From NCBI GenBank assembly GCA_009844425.1, contig VYBN01000013.1, forward strand, positions 62,001 through 126,000: a stretch of DNA of 64,000 nt. Reading direction: 5' to 3'. The notes under the pieces are model-generated. The model made no database searches, was not told the DNA's origin, and was given only the letters and a program-made list of their open reading frames with translations. Both the position numbers and the translations under genes were made by a program. The first letter of the stretch is position 1; every line of letters begins with the position of its first letter. The stretch comes from Gammaproteobacteria bacterium (GTDB lineage: Bacteria; Pseudomonadota; Gammaproteobacteria; Steroidobacterales; Foliamicaceae). Below are positions 17,191-25,421 of this stretch, one piece after another.

Positions 17191-19242
17191 CTAATGGCCG
17201 AAAAACTGCGTGACCGGATCCTGGGCCGGGCTGCGTTGTATTTTGGCGTCTTGCCTGGCCAGACGGGAGGATGAGTCCGCGCCGCAACTGCCGGTCTCGA
17301 TAAACCGCAAGGCGGCAGCGATTCGATCCTCTTGTGAATCGCCCAGCTGATGCCCGAGGTCATCCGGCGCTTCGCAGCCCTGGGTTACCGGAATGCCGTC
17401 ATAGTATTCCTCGAAGCCTTCGGAATTGACGGTCGCGAAGGATACTGGCCACAGGATAGCCAGTCCCGAAAACTGATCGTCCGGATCGGTCAGGCAAAAT
17501 TCGAACCCGTACTGCCCCACGGGTTTGCCGTAGGTGCGGTCTCCCGCCAGCGTCACATTCTCATGCGGCTGAAGCGCGCTGATGACCAACTCACTGGCTG
17601 AAGCGGAGCCGCGGCCTGTAATGAACACAACGTTTTCCAGGTTCCGCAGCACCGACTCGTTCTCGCATTTCGCCGCAAAACCCGGCGAGCCGTAAACATC
17701 GCAGCCGAAATAGGTGGTCTGGTTCCAGCCGTTGCTCTCCAACAGACGGTTGTGAATTCGCGCCGACAGCACGGTTCGGGTCTGATTTTCGAACAGCTCC
17801 GGGCCGCCGATCAGGGTGGCCAGACCATGCGCGATCGGCACGCTGCCTCCTCCGTTGTAGCGCAAATCGACGATCACGTGACGTACTCCCTCGGACCTGA
17901 AGCCGGCGAATTCCTCCAGCAGCCGTTCGTTCGCGTCACCGAAAAAGGTGCGGAAGTGAAGATAGCCCACCTTGCCCGCATCCGTATCAAAAACGGCCAC
18001 GCGCTCTTGCGGTACGGTCCGGATCTCCACCAGGCGCTTCGCCATGCTGTACGCCCTGCTGGCTCCTGACAGCGTTTCCACTTCGGCCTCGACTTCGTAC
18101 CCCTCCTCGTTCGGACCCAGTTCCGCCTGAATCTGGCCGATGGTGAGGCCGCCGACAGCCTTGCCGTTCAGCGACGTGATACGGTCGCCCCGCTCAAGGC
18201 CGGCGTCTCCTGCCGGAGACCCTTCATAAACGTCCAGCACCTCAAGATAGAGCGGCTCCTCCAGCTGGTTGACGATGACATTCATGCGGAAGCCGAAGAT
18301 GTAAGCCTCGCCGGAAAACAGCATTTCGGATTCCTGCCCGGTCAGCCAGTAGGTGAAGTCGCGGTCGCGTATTTCGGGCATCCAGCGAATCTCGTCCAGA
18401 AGCGCGTCGATATTGTTGAAGTCATCAAGAGAAAGCCTGTCGTATCTGGCCTGTTGCTCCGGTTCATCATTGAAGTAATAAACATCCTGAAGAATATCAT
18501 AGACTTCCTGCCGGGCTTCGGGGTATGTGCAGGCGCTCAGGCCGAACCATTCCTGGGTCAGCGCCAGAGACTGCGGCGAATTGGAGGCCGCCGCCGCCGT
18601 CACGGTAACTTCGAGTTCCCGGCCCGCGCCGCCATTCAGAGAATAGCGGACTACGATCTCTCCGGAATCGGCGCCGGCGTCGCCGCTTTCGATATAAGCC
18701 CAGTCGACATCATCCGGCAGGCTGGCGGCCCATTCCATCGTTGCGTAACCGGTGTTGCGCACCTGCACGCTGACGGTCCCGCCATTTCCATCCAATTCCG
18801 TGGGAGAGGCCGAAAGGTCGAGGACTGCCGGCGCTTCCGCCTGCCGAATCGCAACGGTTCTTGAGGATGTGGCGTTGCCCGACACGGTCAGTTCGAATTG
18901 GCGGGCGGCGCCCGGGTTGGCGTCGATTTCGATGCCGACGGTTCCTGAGTTGGCGCCGCTGGACCCGCTTGAGATGCGCGCCCAGTCCACGCCGTCCGGG
19001 ATGGCGGCCGTCCAGTTCAAGGTTCCGCCGCCCCCGTTGGACACATCCAGGGAAACATTCTCACCCCCGGCCTCCGCATCGATGCTGGACGCGGAAACAT
19101 TGATGCTTGGGCTGGAAGGCGGCGGCTGCGATGGTGCGTCAGAGCCCGAGCCTCCGCACGCCGACAGCAAAAGGGCTGCGCTAATGGAAACAAAACCAAC
19201 TGCACACGTAAGCACACGAAAGCCATGCGGCATTCTCATCAT
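17191..19242 (-). CDS. S41 (C-terminal-processing type) protease lipoprotein with BACON-like repeats
   Basis: A 683-residue surface or periplasmic lipoprotein. The SD AGGAG and a T-run precede ATG 19242. The signal peptide ends at lipobox LLSACGGS (Cys about 29). Two related beta-sandwich repeats follow (residues about 45-135 and 138-230, each with an ELxG-E-VSLxVxN-G-TLxW pattern ending near a VDWA..I motif), resembling BACON/choice-of-anchor domains. A PDZ domain (about 330-400, with SPAGDAGLERGDRITSLNGK) precedes the S41 tail-protease fold: VDLRYNGGGSVPIA, the nucleophile in GRGSASASELVISAL (about 570) and the general-base Lys in TYGKPVGQ. It degrades or processes proteins. It is divergent from the cytochrome module. 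Confidence 0.85.
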   Translation of the reverse strand: MMRMPHGFRVLTCAVGFVSISAALLLSACGGSGSDAPSQPPPSSPSINVSASSIDAEAGGENVSLDVSNGGGGTLNWTAAIPDGVDWARISSGSSGANSGTVGIEIDANPGAARQFELTVSGNATSSRTVAIRQAEAPAVLDLSASPTELDGNGGTVSVQVRNTGYATMEWAASLPDDVDWAYIESGDAGADSGEIVVRYSLNGGAGRELEVTVTAAAASNSPQSLALTQEWFGLSACTYPEARQEVYDILQDVYYFNDEPEQQARYDRLSLDDFNNIDALLDEIRWMPEIRDRDFTYWLTGQESEMLFSGEAYIFGFRMNVIVNQLEEPLYLEVLDVYEGSPAGDAGLERGDRITSLNGKAVGGLTIGQIQAELGPNEEGYEVEAEVETLSGASRAYSMAKRLVEIRTVPQERVAVFDTDAGKVGYLHFRTFFGDANERLLEEFAGFRSEGVRHVIVDLRYNGGGSVPIAHGLATLIGGPELFENQTRTVLSARIHNRLLESNGWNQTTYFGCDVYGSPGFAAKCENESVLRNLENVVFITGRGSASASELVISALQPHENVTLAGDRTYGKPVGQYGFEFCLTDPDDQFSGLAILWPVSFATVNSEGFEEYYDGIPVTQGCEAPDDLGHQLGDSQEDRIAAALRFIETGSCGADSSSRLARQDAKIQRSPAQDPVTQFFGH

Positions 19243-19310
19243 GAAAAAAAAACTCCTGTACTTCTGGCGCGCCGATTCAACTCAACAGGGATACGATTGT
19301 ACAGATACAC

Positions 19311-20486
19311 ATGCTGACGTTCACTGAAGAGATCCTGCTGCTGCTCGGCGACGACGAGGGCGCCTTCCTGCCTATCCGGGAACACGCCTTCGAGTGCGTG
19401 CTGGCCGGCGCGGTACTGTTGGATCTGGCGTTTGCCTACCGCATCGACACGGACCTGGAATCCCTGGTTGTCATCAACGCGGAGCCTACAGGCCATCCGA
19501 TTCTCGACACCGTTCTCGCCCGGGTCGCTGCGCGCGCGGACAAAACGGACACACAGACTTGGATCCGGATGCTGTCTACCGAGTATGCAGCGGCGATTCG
19601 TGAGCAGGCGCTCACAAGCCTCGTCGGGCGCGGCATCCTGGAACGCCGCGAGGAGCGGTTCCTCCGGGCGTTCGGCTCCGTACGCTATCCAACGCTCGAT
19701 CATGCTGTGCAACGGGGGGTCAAGGCGCGCATCGCACGCGCGCTGGACGATGCTATCCCCGACCCCCGCGACATCGCGCTGATCTCGCTGGCCGACGCCT
19801 GCCAGATCCTCCCCGAGCTTTTCCCGGACCGGGAGATCGGACCCGCACGGGTCGCGCAGTTGCGCAGGATGGACCTGATCGGCCGGGAAGTCGCCGGCAC
19901 CATTGCGGACATTCAGCGCACGATCGTGCGGGCCGCCCGGGTCCAGGCGCAACGCACGCAGAATCGGCTGCTGTCGTTTTCCATCGCGGCGGCTGCGGGC
20001 ATTGCGGCCGTGCTGCTGGTTCCCAGCATCCCGGCGCCGGACCGGTTCGGCCCCAGCGTGCTTGAGCATCTCTGGTTCGACAGGTTCTGGCAGCAGTGGA
20101 GCGGTTACCTGCTGCTGGCGTTCAGTGTCGCCGTGCTACTCATCGGCGTGGCCCTCAGGAAAAGGCTCGTTCCACGAATCGCGGGGCTGCGCCGCTGGCG
20201 TCTCGCCCATGTCGTGATCGGCTTCGCCTGCGTGCCCGCGCTGTTCGCCCATACCGGTTTTCGTCTAGGCGCCAACATCAACGCCGCGCTCATGGGTTTC
20301 TACCTCGCCGCACTGCTTTCCGGCGCGCTCGCCGGCATCGCAATCGGCGCCGTGCACAGGCTCCATCAGGCAGGGATCGGCCGAACCGGCAATCTTCGCC
20401 GTACCCTGCTGTGGCTGCACGTCGCGGCCATCTGTCCGCTGCCGGCGCTGCTGGCTGTGCACATTCTCGCGGCGTACCTGTACTGA
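19311..20486 (+). CDS. GPP34 (GOLPH3/Vps74-like) domain fused to putative di-haem cytochrome b
   Basis: A 391-residue two-part protein. Residues 1-215 match the GPP34/Golgi-phosphoprotein-3 fold (LTFTEEILLLLGDDEG, AGAVLLDLAFAYRID, PTGHPILDTVLAR), which in eukaryotes binds phosphatidylinositol-4-phosphate; bacterial roles are poorly known. Residues 219-391 contain five hydrophobic helices. In the third and fifth, His are spaced exactly 14 apart (H300/H314 and H370/H384), the arrangement of a four-helix bis-His di-haem cytochrome b; further His occur at 349/352. The next gene is an 11-haem cytochrome c starting directly after this stop codon. I infer a membrane quinol-linked electron-transfer subunit; the GPP34 part could be a lipid-binding or regulatory domain. 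No clear SD precedes the ATG. Confidence 0.75.
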   Translation: MLTFTEEILLLLGDDEGAFLPIREHAFECVLAGAVLLDLAFAYRIDTDLESLVVINAEPTGHPILDTVLARVAARADKTDTQTWIRMLSTEYAAAIREQALTSLVGRGILERREERFLRAFGSVRYPTLDHAVQRGVKARIARALDDAIPDPRDIALISLADACQILPELFPDREIGPARVAQLRRMDLIGREVAGTIADIQRTIVRAARVQAQRTQNRLLSFSIAAAAGIAAVLLVPSIPAPDRFGPSVLEHLWFDRFWQQWSGYLLLAFSVAVLLIGVALRKRLVPRIAGLRRWRLAHVVIGFACVPALFAHTGFRLGANINAALMGFYLAALLSGALAGIAIGAVHRLHQAGIGRTGNLRRTLLWLHVAAICPLPALLAVHILAAYLY

Positions 20487-22010
20487 GTGTCCCGGGTGTC
20501 ATCGAAGACCGTTTACTGGTGGGTGGGGACGACGCTGCTTGCGGCGGCGTACATGGCCGCCTCCATGGTTGTGGGCGGCGACCGGCGTCCGCTCCTTATT
20601 GGCCGGACCACCGACGCCCACCATCAGATCGAGATGGCTTGCGAAACCTGCCATGCAGCGGGGCCTTTCGCCGGGGCGGCAGCGGCCGAACGGGCGCTGA
20701 ACGAGACCTGCCGCAACTGCCATGAGGCTGAGTTGAACGCCGCGGACGACAGCCATTCCCGCTCGATGTTCCGCAATCCGAGAATGGCGGCCTATTGGGA
20801 GAAGCTCGATGCGCGCCTGTGCACGAGCTGTCACGCCGAACATCGGCCCGAAATCACCCGGACGGGAGCGGTCACGGTCGCGATGGACTTTTGCGTCGCG
20901 TGCCACTCGGAAGACGAACAGGACATCCGGCTGGACCGGCCCAGCCACGCGGGCCTTGGCTTCGAGACCTGCGCCACGGCGGGTTGCCACAACTACCATG
21001 ACAACCGGGCGCTGTACGAGGAGTTCCTGGTCGAGCACGCCGGCGAACCGGGTCATAAGCCCGAGCCGGTGCATGGGCTGACCGCGCGTTTGCGCCTCCG
21101 GGAACGTCCCGCGGAGACAGCGCTCGGGCGCGACGATGCAGTCGCGCCCGCAGCCGCACTCGCCGACACGAAGGTGCTCGCTTTGTGGGCGGGGTCCGGC
21201 CATGCGGCAGCGGGAGTCAATTGCGGCGCATGTCACGCGGAGAAACCCGACGCCGAGTCCGAGCCGGCCGACGTTGCGGCCCGAACCGGACCCGCCGACG
21301 TTGTGGCCCACTGGATCGAGGCGCCATCCACCGGCGCCTGCAAATCCTGTCACGAACCGCAGGCGCGGACATTTGCCAGAGGCCGGCACGGCATGCGCGA
21401 ACACCCCGGCATCGCGCCGCCCCGCAACCCGGTTGAGGGACTCGAGCGAATCGGACTGTCCCGGGTAACGCCGGCCATCGTGACCGACTGGCTTGCCGAT
21501 CCCTTCCCGCCCGCACGCATGACCGTGGGCGAGGCGCGGCTGCCTATGCGAGCCGACGCCGACGCGCGCCGGGCGCTCGATTGCGGCGCCTGCCACCGGC
21601 CCCACGACGTGGACACGGCGCGGGCGGCCGTGGAAGCCTGTGTGTCCTGTCACGACGATTCCCACACGCGGGCCTACGCCGGCAGCCCCCACCACAGGCT
21701 TTTGCAGGCGGAGCTGGCCGGCGAAGCGCCGCCCGGCGCCGGCGTGAGTTGCGTAACCTGCCACATGCCCGGGACAGAGAGTCGCGATACGATCACGACC
21801 AACCACAACCAGAACGACACGCTGCGTCCGTACGAGAAGATGATCCGCTCCGTCTGCCTCGACTGCCACGGCCTGGAGTTCTCGCTCGACGCGCTGGCCG
21901 ACGCCGGCCTGGTGGAGCGTAACTTCAGGGGGAAACCCAAGGTTCACATCGAGAGTGTGGAATGGGCCGTACAACGCTCGACCGCCGATGGGCGCAGCGG
22001 TACCCGCTGA
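20487..22010 (+). CDS. Membrane-anchored multihaem (11-haem) cytochrome c
   Basis: A 507-residue protein with a single N-terminal anchor (residues 8-29) and a periplasmic body. The start is GTG, directly abutting the preceding stop. It has ten CXXCH motifs (Cys at 52, 75, 112, 136, 246, 285, 366, 385, 422, 457) and one CX4CH motif, CATAGCH at 162-168, giving up to 11 c-type haems. Many extra His (for example H45/H46, H238, H301, H402/H403, H440) could be distal ligands. It resembles NapC/NrfH-linked and octahaem-type cytochromes only in haem pattern; I see no catalytic Lys/Tyr haem signature. Its likely job is to carry electrons from the cytochrome b partner into the periplasm. A CX4CH site may need a dedicated or relaxed haem lyase. 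Confidence 0.88.
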   Translation: MSRVSSKTVYWWVGTTLLAAAYMAASMVVGGDRRPLLIGRTTDAHHQIEMACETCHAAGPFAGAAAAERALNETCRNCHEAELNAADDSHSRSMFRNPRMAAYWEKLDARLCTSCHAEHRPEITRTGAVTVAMDFCVACHSEDEQDIRLDRPSHAGLGFETCATAGCHNYHDNRALYEEFLVEHAGEPGHKPEPVHGLTARLRLRERPAETALGRDDAVAPAAALADTKVLALWAGSGHAAAGVNCGACHAEKPDAESEPADVAARTGPADVVAHWIEAPSTGACKSCHEPQARTFARGRHGMREHPGIAPPRNPVEGLERIGLSRVTPAIVTDWLADPFPPARMTVGEARLPMRADADARRALDCGACHRPHDVDTARAAVEACVSCHDDSHTRAYAGSPHHRLLQAELAGEAPPGAGVSCVTCHMPGTESRDTITTNHNQNDTLRPYEKMIRSVCLDCHGLEFSLDALADAGLVERNFRGKPKVHIESVEWAVQRSTADGRSGTR

Positions 22011-22075
22011 CCTGGGGATGCCGCGGCGTGGCCGCCCCCAATTACGGCTTTAGAATCGTGCAGAGGAGCTTAAAG

Positions 22076-22639
22076 ATGCAACCCAGAACACTTATGATCG
22101 CTGCCGGGCTCGCGGTGGCCGCCGTCACCGCGATAGGGGCCGCGGCCCAGGGACTTCCGTACCCGAAAGTCGCCGACATGCTCTATCGGGTCATGTCGGC
22201 GGACCGCGAAGTCTATACCCGCATGGTGGTGCAACGGCTCACGCTCGAAGACAAGGTCCTCACCGCATCGGAACATTTCGAGGACGAGGCGGCGCTGCCG
22301 CTGCCGGCGCAGATGTTCCGCTTCGGCGCCGAAACGGTGATGAACAACACCGAAGAGTTCTCCTACGCCCTGCTCTCACTCAATCCGATCAACAGGACCA
22401 ACGGTCCCGGAACGGAACTGGAGCGGGAAGGCCTGGAATTCGTGACCGAAAACCCGGACGAGAACTTCTACGGCGAGGAGGAATTGGGCGGTAAACGGTA
22501 TTTTGCGGCGGTGTACCCGGACCGCGCCATCGTCGAAGCCTGTGTCAACTGCCACAACAACCACCGGGATTCATCGCGAACCGACCTCAAGGCCGGCGAC
22601 GTGATGGGGGGCGTGGTCATCCGTATCCGCATCGATTGA
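22076..22639 (+). CDS. DUF3365 / Tll0287-like mono-haem periplasmic protein
   Basis: A 187-residue exported protein; ATG 22076 follows SD GAGGAG and begins a signal peptide (MQPRTLMIAAGLAVAAVTAIGAAAQ). The body matches the DUF3365/Tll0287-like haem-sensor fold (a PAS-like module with a c-type haem), ending with the haem site EACVNCHNNH and a short conserved tail GDVMGGVVIRI. It is encoded 65 bases after the 11-haem cytochrome in the same direction, so the three genes make a module. It may accept electrons, sense redox state or deliver them to a terminal acceptor. Function is inferred. Confidence 0.82.
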   Translation: MQPRTLMIAAGLAVAAVTAIGAAAQGLPYPKVADMLYRVMSADREVYTRMVVQRLTLEDKVLTASEHFEDEAALPLPAQMFRFGAETVMNNTEEFSYALLSLNPINRTNGPGTELEREGLEFVTENPDENFYGEEELGGKRYFAAVYPDRAIVEACVNCHNNHRDSSRTDLKAGDVMGGVVIRIRID

Positions 22640-22673
22640 CCCGGCCGCTTGCCGGGCACAACGCTGCCCGCAG

Positions 22674-23723
22674 CTATTCCGGCTTGTGGCAGTGCCAGGT
22701 CTTGACCACCAGGAACTGGCGCGGGCCCGGCGTGATCTCGAAGCCGGCGGACTTCAGCAGGCCGTCGAAGTCGCTCCCCATCAGGTCGATCGACCAGGGT
22801 TCGCCGTTGTCGCGGTGGTCCATTTCGAACATGTAGCGCGATTCCGGCGTCATCGGATCGCCGACCGGGAAATCGTAGATGTTGAACACGCCGCCGGGGC
22901 GCAGGATCCGGTAAATCTCGTGCACCACCTTCTCGGTGGCGCTGAACGGAATCTCGTGAAACAGAATGTAGCTGTTGATGAGGTCGAAATGGCCGTCGTC
23001 GAAACCGGTGGCTTCGCCCCGGGCCTGCCTGAAGCGCACCGGCAGTCCCATGCCCCTGGCACGCTTGTGTGCGTACCGCAGCAGCGGTTCGGACGGGTCC
23101 AGCCCCCAGACCTCGGCATCGGGATAGCGCTGCTTGAGTGCGGTCGCGCACTGGCCGATGCCCGTGGCCATGTCGAGCGCGCGCTCCACGCCGCCGCTCA
23201 ATGGCTCCTGCCCGCAGGCCACCAGGCCGTTGTGGACCATGTCGCCGGCGTTGAAACCCATGTAGAACGCGTTGGTACCGTGGTGATAGACCTCGCCCGC
23301 GAGCGCGTCGCCGACATAGCCGCCCGGCTGCAGGTGAAAGTCGAACTGGATGTAGTCCGGCATCTCGAGGTCCGGTGCCAGCTCCAGCAGGGAATCGTCC
23401 GATTCCGCGTGCAACTCCCGCTCCAGCCGCTCGCGGTCGCCGTCGACGGCGCTGAAGGCGGAGTCCCAAGTCATTTCCTGGAGGCTGCGCAGCATCCGGT
23501 TTCGAATCTGCGTGTCCGGGATACGGTCCATGACGCGGCAGATCGCTTCCACGTCGTCCGACTGGATTCCCGCTTCCTTCAGGGCCGCGCTTCCCGCCGC
23601 GCGCGACTTGGCGCTGACGCCGCCGGCGGTGATCATCGTGCGCAAGCTCAAGGCAAAGCCGAGGCGCTGCTCGGCGTCCAGGGATGGAAGGCGGCTCAGG
23701 CCGCCCAGTTGTCCTCGATCCAT
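22674..23723 (-). CDS. Class I SAM-dependent methyltransferase (cytoplasmic paralogue)
   Basis: A 349-residue protein with SD AAGGAG before its ATG and no export signal. Residues about 175-275 hold the Rossmann methyltransferase core: ERALDMATGIGQCATAL (motif I), DAEVWGLDPSEPLLRYA (acidic loop), GFDDGHFDLINSYILFHEI (motif IV) and RILRPGGVFNIYDFP. The N-terminal 120 residues are a helical domain specific to this pair, followed by LEMPDY and HLQPGGYVGD, also present in the Tat-tagged paralogue at 25422. A small helical gene lies 24 bases upstream, as for the paralogue. The methyl acceptor is unknown. Confidence 0.88.
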   Translation of the reverse strand: MDRGQLGGLSRLPSLDAEQRLGFALSLRTMITAGGVSAKSRAAGSAALKEAGIQSDDVEAICRVMDRIPDTQIRNRMLRSLQEMTWDSAFSAVDGDRERLERELHAESDDSLLELAPDLEMPDYIQFDFHLQPGGYVGDALAGEVYHHGTNAFYMGFNAGDMVHNGLVACGQEPLSGGVERALDMATGIGQCATALKQRYPDAEVWGLDPSEPLLRYAHKRARGMGLPVRFRQARGEATGFDDGHFDLINSYILFHEIPFSATEKVVHEIYRILRPGGVFNIYDFPVGDPMTPESRYMFEMDHRDNGEPWSIDLMGSDFDGLLKSAGFEITPGPRQFLVVKTWHCHKPE

Positions 23724-23747
23724 TTCTTTCTCCTTGGTGTCACGGCC

Positions 23748-24026
23748 CTACGGCTCCGGCGGGGCCTCCTGCACTTCCCCGCCCCGGGCGAATCCGGCGT
23801 ATATCCGCCGGACGAAGGCGTCCCGCCGCGCGGCCTCTGCCTCGACTTCTTCGGCGGACGGCATGTAAAGCTCCACGGCGTCATCGGGCAAGGCGCCGGA
23901 ATCGGCCAGCACCTTCTCCAGCAGCTCCAGGCGGCGCCTCGTGGTCCACAATTCGCTGCCGAGCTGCATCACGGTTTCAACCAGGTGGTCCAGCACCGGA
24001 TGGTCAAAGTATTGCGGATCGTTCAT
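23748..24026 (-). CDS. Small helical protein paired with methyltransferase (paralogue 1)
   Basis: A 92-residue acidic helical protein with no signal peptide; GAGG lies upstream of ATG 24026. Residues 8-75 align with the 114-residue protein at 25064: D-x2-HP-x-LDHLVETVMQLGSELW, then TTRRRLELLEKVL, then a hydroxyl/acid-rich helix YMPSAEEVEAEAARRDAFVRRIYAGFAR. Each copy is followed by its own methyltransferase, which makes a partner or substrate-carrier role likely. I do not recognise a named family. The upstream gene is DUF1838 on the same strand, 104 bases away. Confidence 0.72.
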   Translation of the reverse strand: MNDPQYFDHPVLDHLVETVMQLGSELWTTRRRLELLEKVLADSGALPDDAVELYMPSAEEVEAEAARRDAFVRRIYAGFARGGEVQEAPPEP

Positions 24027-24130
24027 TGGCGCCTCGCAGCACTGATTCCTGCAGTCCGTGGGACGATCATTCTAACGTCCCGAGTAACTTCCCGGCCCCC
24101 GGGCGGAGTCCGCTTTCGCGACGGCGGCGC

Positions 24131-25000
24131 TTACGCGGACCACGCTTCCACTTCCGCCAGCAGGCCGGGGAACACCTCTTCGGTGCGCCGGCTGAAGCCG
24201 GCGGGCAGATCGCCGACCGTCATCGCCTTGCGGCCCTGGCTGCGCCAGATGTGATGGCCCGCCCACTGGCCCATTTTCATGAAGCCCATCCAGTCGTTCT
24301 TCATGATCCAGACCTCGGCGGTCTCGACCGCCGGGCGGTCCGGATCATTGAGTTGATCCAGCCGTCCGATCAGCGTCTGCACCTGCATTTCCCAGCGCAC
24401 CGGCCCGGTGGAGGCGCGGGGGAACCGATCGGGCGTGTAATACGCCGGAAACGAGATGAACTTGTCGATCTGAAGGTAGGCCATGCCGTCGGCAACCATC
24501 CAGTCGTAGACGTGGGGCCCGTAGTCCGCTTCGAACTCCGAGCGGCCGTCGCGACCCTGGCCGTGGGTCGAAAAAGTATGATTGAAGCCGCCCCCGCCCC
24601 GAAACGGCGTGAGTTCGATGGTCTCGCGCGTATAGGGGTTGACCATGGAGTCGATGGGCTCACCGGTTTCCATGTCCACGAAGTACAGCCATTCACGCAA
24701 ACCCATGTCGTAGGCGCCGTCCTCGCGCGGCCTGAACACGCGCGCCGCGCAACCTTCCCAGTCGGCGAGCGGGAGGGCGTGCTCTTCGGGACGCATCCCG
24801 AACAGCCGCCCGCGGTTATAGCCGTACGTGGCTGTGCCGTCCGCGCTGCCCATCATTCGCACGGCGGCGTGCATATTGGCCACGGGGTCGGTCACGTCGA
24901 AGGCGATTTCAGCCGCGCTGGCCCTTGCCGGAGCCGACCCCGCGAAAGCCATTCCCGCCACCGTGGCGCCGCCCGAAATCAGTACGTCGCGCCTTTTCAT
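24131..25000 (-). CDS. DUF1838 family protein with Tat signal (copy 1)
   Basis: A 289-residue exported protein; ATG 25000 follows GGAGGGGG. The leader MKRRDVLISGGATVAGMAFAGSAPARA has the twin-arginine pattern, so the folded protein is exported, often with a cofactor. The body contains the DUF1838 features: repeated WYWY-like aromatic beta segments such as LREWLYFVDMETGEPID, GGGGFNHTFSTHGQG, an AYLQIDKFISFPAYY run, and VEIWIMKNDWMGFM. Reaction unknown. It sits between the two methyltransferase cassettes; a second member is at 55992. Confidence 0.82.
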   Translation of the reverse strand: MKRRDVLISGGATVAGMAFAGSAPARASAAEIAFDVTDPVANMHAAVRMMGSADGTATYGYNRGRLFGMRPEEHALPLADWEGCAARVFRPREDGAYDMGLREWLYFVDMETGEPIDSMVNPYTRETIELTPFRGGGGFNHTFSTHGQGRDGRSEFEADYGPHVYDWMVADGMAYLQIDKFISFPAYYTPDRFPRASTGPVRWEMQVQTLIGRLDQLNDPDRPAVETAEVWIMKNDWMGFMKMGQWAGHHIWRSQGRKAMTVGDLPAGFSRRTEEVFPGLLAEVEAWSA

Positions 25001-25063
25001 GACCCCCTCCACTGCGTTGCCCGGCAGGCATGATAATCTAGGCGTGTAAAGGGAGAAAACAAC

Positions 25064-25408
25064 ATGAGCGAAAAAGTCGAGAAAGGGCGCAGCAGGGCCG
25101 CGCCTTTCATCCCGGCGGACACGGATGCCGCCATATTCCTGGGTAACCCGCACATCGACAACCTGATGTCCGTCGTGATCGCGCTCGGAGCGGAAATCTG
25201 GGCCGACCGCCAGCGCATCAAGGTTATCGAACGGCTGATGGAAACCGAAGGCATGGCTACGACTGAAATGGTCGAGGCCTACGTGCCGACCGACGCCGAG
25301 AAAGAGGCTTGGGAAGCGGAACGTATGGAAATGGTCGAGCGGGTCTACAGCGTCCTGTCGCGCGATACGTCGAGCGCACGTCCGTTCGGCGAAGAACGCC
25401 AGTTCTAG
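25064..25408 (+). CDS. Small helical protein paired with methyltransferase (paralogue 2)
   Basis: A 114-residue acidic protein, ATG preceded by GGGAG. It is paralogous to the protein at 23748 (NPHIDNLMSVVIALGAEIWADRQRIKVIERLM and AYVPTDAEKEAWEAERMEMVERVYSVLSR split, with the same heptad-like spacing). An extra N-terminal 25 residues (basic, then PADTDAAIFLG) and a C-terminal tail are unique. It ends 13 bases before the Tat-tagged methyltransferase, which has a strong SD, so the two are cotranscribed. Divergent from DUF1838, across 63 bases. Confidence 0.72.
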   Translation: MSEKVEKGRSRAAPFIPADTDAAIFLGNPHIDNLMSVVIALGAEIWADRQRIKVIERLMETEGMATTEMVEAYVPTDAEKEAWEAERMEMVERVYSVLSRDTSSARPFGEERQF

Positions 25409-25421
25409 GAGGTAGCGAAAA

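Noticed and set aside
19243-19310. Strong divergent promoter between S41 protease and the cytochrome module
   Set aside because: TACGAT and weak -35-like strings are present, but none is close enough to consensus to list.
22640-22656. Small GC hairpin after the DUF3365 gene
   Set aside because: The five-pair stem has no T-tract and is not convincing as a terminator.
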